Source of the DNA: CAUYUA01 sp963575675
Lineage (GTDB): Bacteria; Pseudomonadota; Alphaproteobacteria; Azospirillales; Azospirillaceae
Reading direction: 5' to 3'
Length of the DNA: 35,014 bases
Assembly (NCBI GenBank): GCA_963575675.1
Contig: CAUYUA010000216.1
Location: 1 to 35,014 of the forward strand
Every line of letters begins with the position of its first letter. Positions within the stretch are counted from its first letter, which is position 1. The notes under the pieces were generated by a model. That model worked only from the letters and a program-made list of their open reading frames with translations, ran no database searches and was not told where the DNA came from. This document shows, piece by piece, positions 8,687 to 14,981 of the stretch. The translations under genes and the position numbers were made by a program.

Positions 8687-10258
8687 ATGAAGGAATGGAT
8701 ACTTACAACCGACCATAAACGCATAGGCATTCTCTATTTGGTCGGTTCTCTGGCTGCGTTTACGCTTGCCGGTCTTGCGGCTCTGCTTATTCGGTTTGAG
8801 CAGTATTCTCCCGGCATGCAAGTGGTTAGTTCTGGGGATCAGTACAACAATGCGCTGTACTTCCACGGCGCGGCGATGATTTTGGCGTTTCTTATTCCTG
8901 CTTTAACCGGCTTCTTCGCCAACTACTTCCTGCCGATTATGATCGGCGCTCGGGACGTGGCGTTTCCTCGGCTTAATGCGTTGTCGGTGTGGTTGTTCTA
9001 CGCCGGCGTTACGATGGCCCTGGTGAGCATGCTGGTCCCCGATGCGCCGGACGTGATGTGGACCGGTTATCCCCCGTACTCCGTCAAGAGCCCAGGGAAT
9101 ACGGCGTTCTACGTCTTTACGGTTCACTTGTTCGGGTTCTCGTCGATTTTGGGCGCGGTCAACTTCATTGTGACCGTGATTTATATGCGCGCTCCCAATA
9201 TGGGCTGGAACAAGTTGAATATGTTGGTCTGGAGTTTGTTCGGATCATTCATCATCAACTTGGTTTTCGTTCCGGTGTTGGCTGCTGCCGTGACGATGGT
9301 GCTGTTTGATAAGTATCTCGGCACGCACTTCTTCGACCCGTCAGCTGGCGGCGACGTTCTCTTGTATCAGAACCTGTTTTGGTTCTACTCGCATCCTGCG
9401 GTTTATGTGATTTTCTTGCCAGCGATGGGGGTTTTGTACGAAATCATCGCCACCATGGCCAAGAATCGCATCTTCAACTATAAAGCGGCGGTTTACGGCG
9501 GCATCTTCGGGATCATCGCGCTGACCGGCGAAGTTTGGGTCCACCACCTTTACATCGCGGGCATGCCGGATTGGTTGCGCATCGGGCAGATGGTGACCAC
9601 GCTGTTGATTTCGGTCCCGGTCGGCTTGATGATTATCTCGATGTGGGGAACGCTCTATAAAGGAGCGATCAGCTACAGCGTCGGGATGTATTACGCCGTG
9701 TCTTGCCTGTTTTTGTTGTTGGTCGGCGGTTTGACGGGCATTCCGTTGGCGATGACCTCGATGACGGTTCATCTTTCCGAAACGTCGTTTGTTCACGCGC
9801 ACTTCCACTTCGTCATGGCGTTGTTTGCGACTTTTGCGATTTTTGGGGGCATCTATTATTGGTTCCCCAAAATGACCGGCCGAGTCGCCGATTCGAAACT
9901 TGCTTACATCGCGTTCTGGTTCCAGATTGTCGGCGTCAATGTTACCTTCTGGCCGTTGTTCATCATCGGCGTTGAAGGCATGCCGCGCCGGTATTGGGAC
10001 TATGCGAGTTTCCCGTCTCATTTCGCGAATTTCCATCACGTTGCGACGTATGGGGCAATCTTAACCGCGATTGGAACGGCGTTCACCATGATCAACCTGA
10101 TTTTGGCGGCGATTCGTGGACCAAAGGCCGAAGCCAATCAATGGCGTTCGAAGTCTTTGGAGTGGACCCACACTCAGAATCCGCCCGGACCAGGCAATTT
10201 CTTGGAAGACCCGGTTCTGTCTGCGGATTGGAGCCCTTACGAGTATGCAAAGAAATAG
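8687..10258 (+). CDS. coxA: Heme-copper oxidase subunit I, YSHP (A2-like) type
   Basis: 523 residues, the catalytic oxygen-reducing subunit. Ligands visible: low-spin heme His60 (LYFHGAAMI) and His374; high-spin heme His372 (FVHAHFHFVM); CuB His236, His286 and His287 (VWVHHLYIAGM); cross-link tyrosine Tyr240 in HPAVY. The D-channel entry Asp90 is present (GARDVAFPRLN). Two features depart from canonical A1 oxidases. The HPEVY glutamate is replaced, with Tyr234-Ser235 before the His (FWFYSHPAVY), as in A2-type enzymes. The K-pathway lysine of the usual PTGIK motif is methionine (PVGLM, Met315). A glutamate (Glu282, TGEVWVHH) sits next to the CuB histidines. It follows coxB by 61 nt, with a GGGGTGTGAGCT region before the ATG. 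Confidence 0.96.
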   Translation: MKEWILTTDHKRIGILYLVGSLAAFTLAGLAALLIRFEQYSPGMQVVSSGDQYNNALYFHGAAMILAFLIPALTGFFANYFLPIMIGARDVAFPRLNALSVWLFYAGVTMALVSMLVPDAPDVMWTGYPPYSVKSPGNTAFYVFTVHLFGFSSILGAVNFIVTVIYMRAPNMGWNKLNMLVWSLFGSFIINLVFVPVLAAAVTMVLFDKYLGTHFFDPSAGGDVLLYQNLFWFYSHPAVYVIFLPAMGVLYEIIATMAKNRIFNYKAAVYGGIFGIIALTGEVWVHHLYIAGMPDWLRIGQMVTTLLISVPVGLMIISMWGTLYKGAISYSVGMYYAVSCLFLLLVGGLTGIPLAMTSMTVHLSETSFVHAHFHFVMALFATFAIFGGIYYWFPKMTGRVADSKLAYIAFWFQIVGVNVTFWPLFIIGVEGMPRRYWDYASFPSHFANFHHVATYGAILTAIGTAFTMINLILAAIRGPKAEANQWRSKSLEWTHTQNPPGPGNFLEDPVLSADWSPYEYAKK

Positions 10259-10342
10259 TCTGATGGAATTTTAAGTCTCTGTTCGGGAGCCGAGCATGTC
10301 TTGGCTCCCGAATTGGGTTCCTGCGTTTTGCGGAGGGAAAAG

Positions 10343-10447
10343 ATGGTTGAGAAAAATAGAAATCTGGAGCGTAAGAAAGCCGTTTTTGGCGTCGTTTTGT
10401 TTTTTGTCGCGCTCTATTTGATGTTCGGGACATTTATCGGGCGTTAG
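10343..10447 (+). CDS. 34-residue oxidase-associated membrane peptide
   Basis: A very short frame (34 codons) directly after coxA with a good ribosome site (GGAGG, 7 nt before ATG). The translation has a charged N-terminus (MVEKNRNLERKK), one hydrophobic helix (about 13-31) and a short basic end. Tiny single-helix proteins called cytochrome oxidase small assembly proteins occupy a similar place in many proteobacterial oxidase operons. Position, size and topology fit that role, but sequence this short gives no proof. It ends 1 nt into a possible GTG-started frame. Confidence 0.6.
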   Translation: MVEKNRNLERKKAVFGVVLFFVALYLMFGTFIGR

Positions 10448-10650
10448 TGGCGTTGTTTTTTTTCATCATTATTGAGGTGTGTGTTTTTGCGGTTTTATTT
10501 TATTTGGTGAATTATTTGAGAACGATCAACCTTAATATAGGGTCGTCTTTAGATTCGTGCGTCATTGAGTGGAAATCAGGATCAGGTGAGATCGAGGCAT
10601 GCCCATTCGCTCCTATATCGAATTGTTCAAAATGCGCATCGGGGTCATGA
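10447..10650 (+). CDS. Possible small membrane protein overlapping the ctaB start (uncertain)
   Basis: A GTG-started frame of 67 codons overlaps the previous stop by 1 nt (TAGTG) and runs 52 nt into ctaB. Residues 1-22 are strongly hydrophobic (ALFFFIIIEVCVFAVLFYLV), the rest polar with four cysteines. There is no clear ribosome site other than coupling to the preceding peptide. It could be a real second accessory membrane peptide or a chance frame in the 151-nt gap before ctaB. I do not recognise a family. Confidence 0.25.
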   Translation: MALFFFIIIEVCVFAVLFYLVNYLRTINLNIGSSLDSCVIEWKSGSGEIEACPFAPISNCSKCASGS

Positions 10651-11456
10651 TCGCTCTGTCTGCGGTCATGGGGTATTGCGCGATTGCTCAGCGATTCAGC
10701 GTGGTTGAAGTAACCGTGCTGGCGGTGGCGATGATGTTGGGGTCTGCCGCAGCATCGGTGTTTAATCATTGGTACGATCGGGACATCGATCGGGAAATGA
10801 CGCGGACTCGTAATCGACCGTTGGCGGCTGATTCTCTTCAGAATCCGGAGTGGGTGTTGGTGATTGCGGCGTTTTTGTTGGTTTCTGGTCTTGGGCTTGC
10901 GTGGTGGATGTTTAACGCCGTTGTCGCGCTCCATTTATTTCTCGGCGTATTTTTTTATGCGATTGTTTATACGGTGTGGCTGAAGCGTCGGACATGGTTG
11001 AATATCGTGATTGGCGGCGCGGCCGGGAGTTTTGCGGTTTTGGCGGGTTCTGCTGCGGTTGATCCGCATCGAGTGTTGTTGCCGGCGCTGTTGGCTCTGG
11101 TGTTGTTTCTGTGGACGCCGAGCCATTTTTGGGCGTTGGCGATTCTCCTTAAGGAAGACTACGCGCGAGCCAAATTGCCGATGTTGCCGGTGTTGGCGGG
11201 GAACAAAATAACGGCGCGCGTCATCTTCGTGAATAGCCTGCTGATGGTGACGGTTGCCGCGTTGCCATGGTTGTTCGGAGAAATGAGCGCCGTCTATGGC
11301 GTGCTGTCGATGATGCTTGGCGCTTTGTTGTTGTGGTGTAATTGGCGCTTGGTTCAGCTTCCTGACCGCGAGTGGGCGCGGCGGAATTTCTTTGCTTCGA
11401 TGCAATACCTCGCGGCGTTGTTCGTCGTCGTTCTTCTTGACGCGAATTGGTGGTGA
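10599..11456 (+). CDS. ctaB: Protoheme IX farnesyltransferase (heme O synthase)
   Basis: 285 residues, a polytopic UbiA-superfamily prenyltransferase that converts heme B to heme O, the precursor of heme A for this oxidase. The first aspartate-rich motif is NHWYDRDIDREM (Asn56, Asp60, Asp64) followed by MTRTRNRPL. The second conserved region, LKRRTWLNIVIGGAAG, and the downstream WTPSHFWALAI...KEDYARAKLPMLP block are typical of CtaB/CyoE. Length is normal. The ribosome site is weak (GAGGC just before the ATG). No heme A synthase (ctaA) or Cox11/ctaG is in the window, so heme O to A conversion and CuB insertion must be encoded elsewhere or done differently. Confidence 0.95.
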   Translation: MPIRSYIELFKMRIGVMIALSAVMGYCAIAQRFSVVEVTVLAVAMMLGSAAASVFNHWYDRDIDREMTRTRNRPLAADSLQNPEWVLVIAAFLLVSGLGLAWWMFNAVVALHLFLGVFFYAIVYTVWLKRRTWLNIVIGGAAGSFAVLAGSAAVDPHRVLLPALLALVLFLWTPSHFWALAILLKEDYARAKLPMLPVLAGNKITARVIFVNSLLMVTVAALPWLFGEMSAVYGVLSMMLGALLLWCNWRLVQLPDREWARRNFFASMQYLAALFVVVLLDANWW

Positions 11457-11582
11457 TGCGGAGCGGCTCTCTAAGCGGTCGGTCTCAACATTGTCGAAAG
11501 CTTGATGTTTCTTTGAATGAAATTGGTCCAGGGACAGAGAGTTTCTGGAGCCGTATTTGACGGCGTTGAGCTGGGAGGCACG

Positions 11583-13412
11583 ATGTTTCGGGAACCGTCC
11601 TACGTCGAGACTACGCTTAAGCCCACGGATAATGCGGGGGCGGATGTTGCGCGTAAGCGTGATCTTGGGCCGCTACGTCGTCTGTTGCCGTATCTCCAGC
11701 CTTATTTGTGGCCGATTATGGGCGCTTTGTTGTCGCTGGCGGTGGCTGCGGGGGCTATGTTGGCGATGGGGCAGGGGCTGAGGCTCTTAATTGATAAGGG
11801 GTTTTCTGCGGGCGATCCGGCGATGCTTGATCGCATGTTGTTGCTGTTGTTTGTGGTGACGGTTCTGCTGGGGTTTGCCGCGTTTGGCCGTTTTTATCTC
11901 GTGTCGTTTGTCGGTGAGAGAGTGGTTGCCGATTTGCGTGAGGCGGCCTACCGTCATGTGTTGCGTCTTAGTCCGGGGTATTTCGAGCATACGCGCACAG
12001 GCGACATTCTTTCCGTGCTGACCACCGATACGACTTTGCTTCAGGTGGTTATTGGATCCTCAGTTTCGATCGCTCTGCGCAATGGTTTGATGCTCGTCGG
12101 CGGTATGGTGATGTTGGTGATCACCAGCGCCAAGTTGACCGGTTTGGTGTTTCTCGCCTTGCCTCTGGTGGTGGCTCCGATTTTGGTGCTTGGGCGGTGG
12201 GAGCGTCGCTTGTCGCGGTTGAGTCAGGATCGCGTTGGCGATGTCGGCGCTCATCTGGAGGAGACGCTTTCAGCCATTCGCACGGTTCAGGCCTATTGTC
12301 ACGAGACGATTGATCAGAAGCGCTTCACCGATCGCGTTGAAGACGCCTTTAAGACCGCAATGAGTCGCGTTCGCGTGCGTTCGGTGACGGCGGGTGCGGG
12401 GGTTGTGCTGGTGTTTGGCGCCATTGGGGCCGTGTTGTGGATCGGTGGTCATGATGTGGGGGCCGGGGGATTAAGTTCCGGCGGATTGTCGGCTTTTATA
12501 ATCTATGCGGCAATGGTTGCCGGGGCTTCAGGCTCAATCAGCGAAGTTTATGGCGATCTTCAACGCGCGGCGGGCGCCACAGAGCGTTTGTTTGAGCTTC
12601 TGACGACGGAGCCCGCGATTGTGCCTCCGTCTTGTCCGGTCGTTCTGCCGGTTCCGTCCCGTGGCGGCGTGGGTTTTGAGAATGTTTGTTTTCGTTATCC
12701 TGCTCGGCTCGATCATCCGGCGCTTGATGCGTTTTCACTGGAGGTGGCTCCAGGAGAAACGGTGGCTTTGGTTGGTCCGAGCGGCGCCGGAAAAACTACA
12801 GTCTTTCAACTTCTCTTGCGTTTCTATGATCCGCAGGTCGGCGCAGTTCGGCTTGACGGAGTCGATATTCGAGTTGCTGATCCTCGCGATGTGCGAGGGC
12901 GGATTGGTTTGGTCGCCCAGGATCCGGTGATCTTCTCAGGAAACGCCTGGGAAAATATTCGTTATGGCCGACCCGACGCCGATGACGCAGAGGTGCGCGC
13001 GGCCGCCGAAGCAGCTCATGCTCTCGAATTCCTTGAGGGATTGCCTGATGGTCTGAATACGTATCTTGGAGAAAAGGGCGTTCGGTTGTCGGGCGGGCAA
13101 CGCCAAAGGATTGCCATCGCTCGCGCAATCTTGCGTAATCCTCCGGTGTTGTTGCTGGATGAGGCGACGAGCGCTCTGGATGCCGAAAGCGAGCGGGCCG
13201 TGCAGGCTGCTCTTGAGACTCTTATGAAGCATCGCACCACGTTGATTATTGCGCATCGCTTGGCGACAGTGTTGAATGCTGATCGTATTGTGGTCATGGA
13301 TCATGGGCGGGTGGTTGCCGGAGGGACTCATGCAGAGCTGATTCGACAGGATGGTCTTTACTCGCGGTTGGCTGCGTTGCAATTCAACACCGAAGCGGTA
13401 TCACTCTCATGA
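11583..13412 (+). CDS. ABC exporter, fused transmembrane and ATPase domains (MsbA/ABCB type)
   Basis: 609 residues from ATG 11583, preferred because GGGAGG lies 4 nt upstream; the frame extends to an ATG at 11517 (631 residues) with no comparable ribosome site. It has a six-helix transmembrane domain (about residues 30-320) followed by a nucleotide-binding domain: Walker A GPSGAGKTT near 398, signature LSGGQ near 502, Walker B VLLLDEATSALD near 522, and the switch histidine in IIAHR. It works as a homodimer or pairs with another half-transporter. The substrate cannot be read from sequence. Its location between ctaB and a TlpA-like thioredoxin, with ATGA overlap to the latter, suggests a role in oxidase or heme/thiol maturation, but that is inference; lipid or drug export is equally possible from the fold. 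Confidence 0.9.
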   Translation: MFREPSYVETTLKPTDNAGADVARKRDLGPLRRLLPYLQPYLWPIMGALLSLAVAAGAMLAMGQGLRLLIDKGFSAGDPAMLDRMLLLLFVVTVLLGFAAFGRFYLVSFVGERVVADLREAAYRHVLRLSPGYFEHTRTGDILSVLTTDTTLLQVVIGSSVSIALRNGLMLVGGMVMLVITSAKLTGLVFLALPLVVAPILVLGRWERRLSRLSQDRVGDVGAHLEETLSAIRTVQAYCHETIDQKRFTDRVEDAFKTAMSRVRVRSVTAGAGVVLVFGAIGAVLWIGGHDVGAGGLSSGGLSAFIIYAAMVAGASGSISEVYGDLQRAAGATERLFELLTTEPAIVPPSCPVVLPVPSRGGVGFENVCFRYPARLDHPALDAFSLEVAPGETVALVGPSGAGKTTVFQLLLRFYDPQVGAVRLDGVDIRVADPRDVRGRIGLVAQDPVIFSGNAWENIRYGRPDADDAEVRAAAEAAHALEFLEGLPDGLNTYLGEKGVRLSGGQRQRIAIARAILRNPPVLLLDEATSALDAESERAVQAALETLMKHRTTLIIAHRLATVLNADRIVVMDHGRVVAGGTHAELIRQDGLYSRLAALQFNTEAVSLS

Positions 13413-13978
13413 AATCTCGTCGTTTGATCTGCGCATTATTTGCGTTCGGTTTCACAATGGTTGTCTTTGGGGGAGCTATTCTGGTGTTCTCCCTACACAA
13501 TCGCGGCTCCGGCGGTGGAGGCGTGACGCCAGGGCAGTTTGTAGCGGCGGCTCGCGCGGAGGTTGCGCCTGCGCTTCGTTTTGTTGACGCCGCAGGGCAG
13601 AGCGTGGGGTTGGATGGTTTTAAGGGACGGATTGTTTTGCTTAACTTATGGGCGACATGGTGTGGTCCGTGCATTAAAGAAATGGCGGCGCTTGATCGAC
13701 TTCAGGCGGCGTTGGGAGAACAGAAATTTCAGGTTGTGGCCTTATCTCAAGATCGTGGCGGAGCGGATGTTGTTCTGCCGTTCTTTAAAAAGCTGAACCT
13801 TCAGAAATTGAATCCTTATCTTGATCCGGCAGGAGAAGCGACAAAGGCCTTCGGCGTTGTTGGTTTGCCGACGAGCATTCTTATTGATCGTGAGGGGCGA
13901 GAGGTCGGGCGTTTGGTTGGGGGCGTCGAGTGGGATGTTTCCCCGGTGCGCGCTATGATTGAGAGTCAATTAAACTGA
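13409..13978 (+). CDS. TlpA/ResA-like membrane-anchored thioredoxin
   Basis: 189 residues, starting inside the ABC exporter stop (ATGA). The N-terminal helix (about 8-28) acts as membrane anchor or signal, then a glycine-rich linker and a periplasmic thioredoxin fold with WCGPC at 84-88 (Cys85, Cys88) and the cis-proline segment GLPTSILID. TlpA/ResA proteins keep cysteines reduced for CuA-site metallation or cytochrome c maturation, so a place at the end of a cox operon fits reduction of CoxB or SCO thiols. A strong hairpin terminator follows 6 nt after the stop. Confidence 0.9.
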   Translation: MKSRRLICALFAFGFTMVVFGGAILVFSLHNRGSGGGGVTPGQFVAAARAEVAPALRFVDAAGQSVGLDGFKGRIVLLNLWATWCGPCIKEMAALDRLQAALGEQKFQVVALSQDRGGADVVLPFFKKLNLQKLNPYLDPAGEATKAFGVVGLPTSILIDREGREVGRLVGGVEWDVSPVRAMIESQLN

Positions 13979-13983
13979 AAGTT

Positions 13984-14029
13984 AATGGGCGTCCCAGTGA
14001 ATGGTCGCTGGGACGCCCATTGACTTTTT
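13984..14029 (+). terminator. Strong rho-independent terminator after the thioredoxin gene
   Basis: Perfect 14-bp inverted repeat (13984-13997 with 14008-14021), 10-nt loop, then gactttttata. It ends only about 16 nt before the next start codon (14046), leaving no room for a promoter between them. Confidence 0.85.
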
Positions 14030-14045
14030 ATAGTGAGAGCACTCG

Positions 14046-14438
14046 ATGGAACTGAATCATGTATTGCCTCATGTGACCGCCACTCTTAATGGGGTGTCGG
14101 CGCTGTTGCTGATGGTCGCTTATGGAATGATCCGAGCTGATCGGCGGAAAGCGCATCGCTTTGTTATGTTGTGTGCGGTGGTTGTGTCGGCGTTGTTTTT
14201 GGCGTGTTATTTGGTCTATCACTTTACTGCTCCGATTTTTGTTTTTGCGGGGCAGGGTATGGTGCGCAGTCTTTATTACGTTTTGCTGATTAGCCATGTG
14301 GTGTTGGCTCTTGTTATTGTGCCGATGATTGTGTTGACGTTGTCTCGGGCGCTGGGGGGGGGCGGTTTGGCGCTCATAAAGCGCTTGCAAGATGGACTTT
14401 TCCTATTTGGTTGTATGTGTCTTTGTCTGGAATTGTAG
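14046..14438 (+). CDS. DUF420 (CtaM-like) membrane protein, C-terminus frameshifted at a G9 tract
   Basis: As written the frame gives 130 residues starting MELNHVLPHVTATLNG, with GAGAG upstream of the ATG. Helices 1-3 match the DUF420 family, related to Staphylococcus CtaM, which is needed for maturation of an aa3-type oxidase. After LSRALGGGG the frame is lost and ends in an unrelated tail (FGCMCLCLEL). A different frame immediately after the run of nine G (14354-14362) encodes the expected ending: GAHKALARWTFPIWLYVSLS, a last helix and YHLYPHSMT, stopping at 14480-14482. Adding one G or removing two restores a complete protein. It is therefore a pseudogene, a phase-variable gene or an error in the G run. 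Its place behind the cox operon supports an oxidase-assembly role. Confidence 0.8.
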   Translation: MELNHVLPHVTATLNGVSALLLMVAYGMIRADRRKAHRFVMLCAVVVSALFLACYLVYHFTAPIFVFAGQGMVRSLYYVLLISHVVLALVIVPMIVLTLSRALGGGGLALIKRLQDGLFLFGCMCLCLEL

Positions 14439-14519
14439 TGTACTTTATGTTGTATCACCTCTACCCGCATTCGATGACGTAAGGTTTTGGGGAGGTATGG
14501 GAGGCGGATACAAGGAAAC

Positions 14520-14594
14520 GGGTCTAGAGACTGTGTTTCTGGTCGTGGGGGATTATTAGGGGGAAGCGAAAGCTTCCCTTATTTGCGAAGCGAT
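14520..14594 (+). repeat. Gene-end hairpin repeat, family A, degenerate plus copy
   Basis: Begins gggtctagagactgtgtttc and ends ttatttgcgaagcgat. It has a central hairpin (ggggaagcgaaagcttccc) and lies 38 nt after the restored DUF420 stop, in the same orientation as that gene. Confidence 0.7.
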
Positions 14595-14650
14595 TTTTCT
14601 CTGAAATTGTTGGCCTGTGTAAATCGGCCATAAATTCTCAGTCATTGATA

Positions 14651-14844
14651 TACTCCGTTCGGTTGAGAACCCGAGAATATGCGGTCTTCTCGAATTGAAA
14701 CGGCCCACTCTCATTCGGTCGTCACAAACTCCAAGTCATGGTTTCCAAAGGCTTCCCGGCCTTTGGCGGGTCGAGGGCGGAGCCCCGATTCCTTTGGACG
14801 TTTCTTTGGACGTTCCTTTCTCGGGTTCTCAATTGAGCGGAGTA
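14651..14844 (+). mobile_element. MITE-like element, 194 bp, copy 1
   Basis: Bounded by 26-bp imperfect terminal inverted repeats: 14651-14676 (tactccgttcggttgagaac...) and 14819-14844, reverse complements of each other at about 23 of 26 bases. Flanked by TA on both sides, as a TA target duplication would give. The interior is shared with copy 2 at 25566-25750, including caaactccaagtcatggttt and an 8-bp hairpin (ccaaaggc/gcctttgg). There is no transposase inside, so it would need one in trans. A Tc1/mariner-like (IS630) helper is suggested by the TA flanks only. Confidence 0.65.
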
Positions 14845-14899
14845 TAACCTTTAACAATTTTAGAAAATTCCAAGCCGCTCTAAACAACCCCAGGGGGAG

Positions 14900-14974
14900 A
14901 TCGCTTCGCGAATAAGGGGGGCTTTCGCTCCCCCCTTATGATCCCCTGCGACCAGGAACACAGTCCCTGGACCC
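14900..14974 (-). repeat. Gene-end hairpin repeat, family A, minus copy
   Basis: Reads on the minus strand gggtccagggactgtgttcc through ggtcgcaggggatcat to a near-perfect hairpin (ataaggggggagcgaaag and its complement) and cgcgaagcgat. It begins 7 nt after the stop codon of the hybrid kinase and points the same way, so it is well placed to act as its transcription terminator. Confidence 0.8.
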
Positions 14975-14981
14975 TTTGAGC

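Noticed and set aside
9341..10039. 232-codon minus-strand frame
   Set aside because: Shadow of coxA; the translation is charge-rich and resembles no protein family.
14679..14915. Small frame with the peptide TNSKSWFPKASRPLAGRGRS, also found at 25580-25771
   Set aside because: It is conserved only because both copies of the MITE contain it; there is no ribosome site, and the two frames diverge at both ends.
14483..14981. Possible small regulatory RNA in the gap
   Set aside because: The hairpins are explained by the dispersed repeats and the MITE; no promoter is evident.
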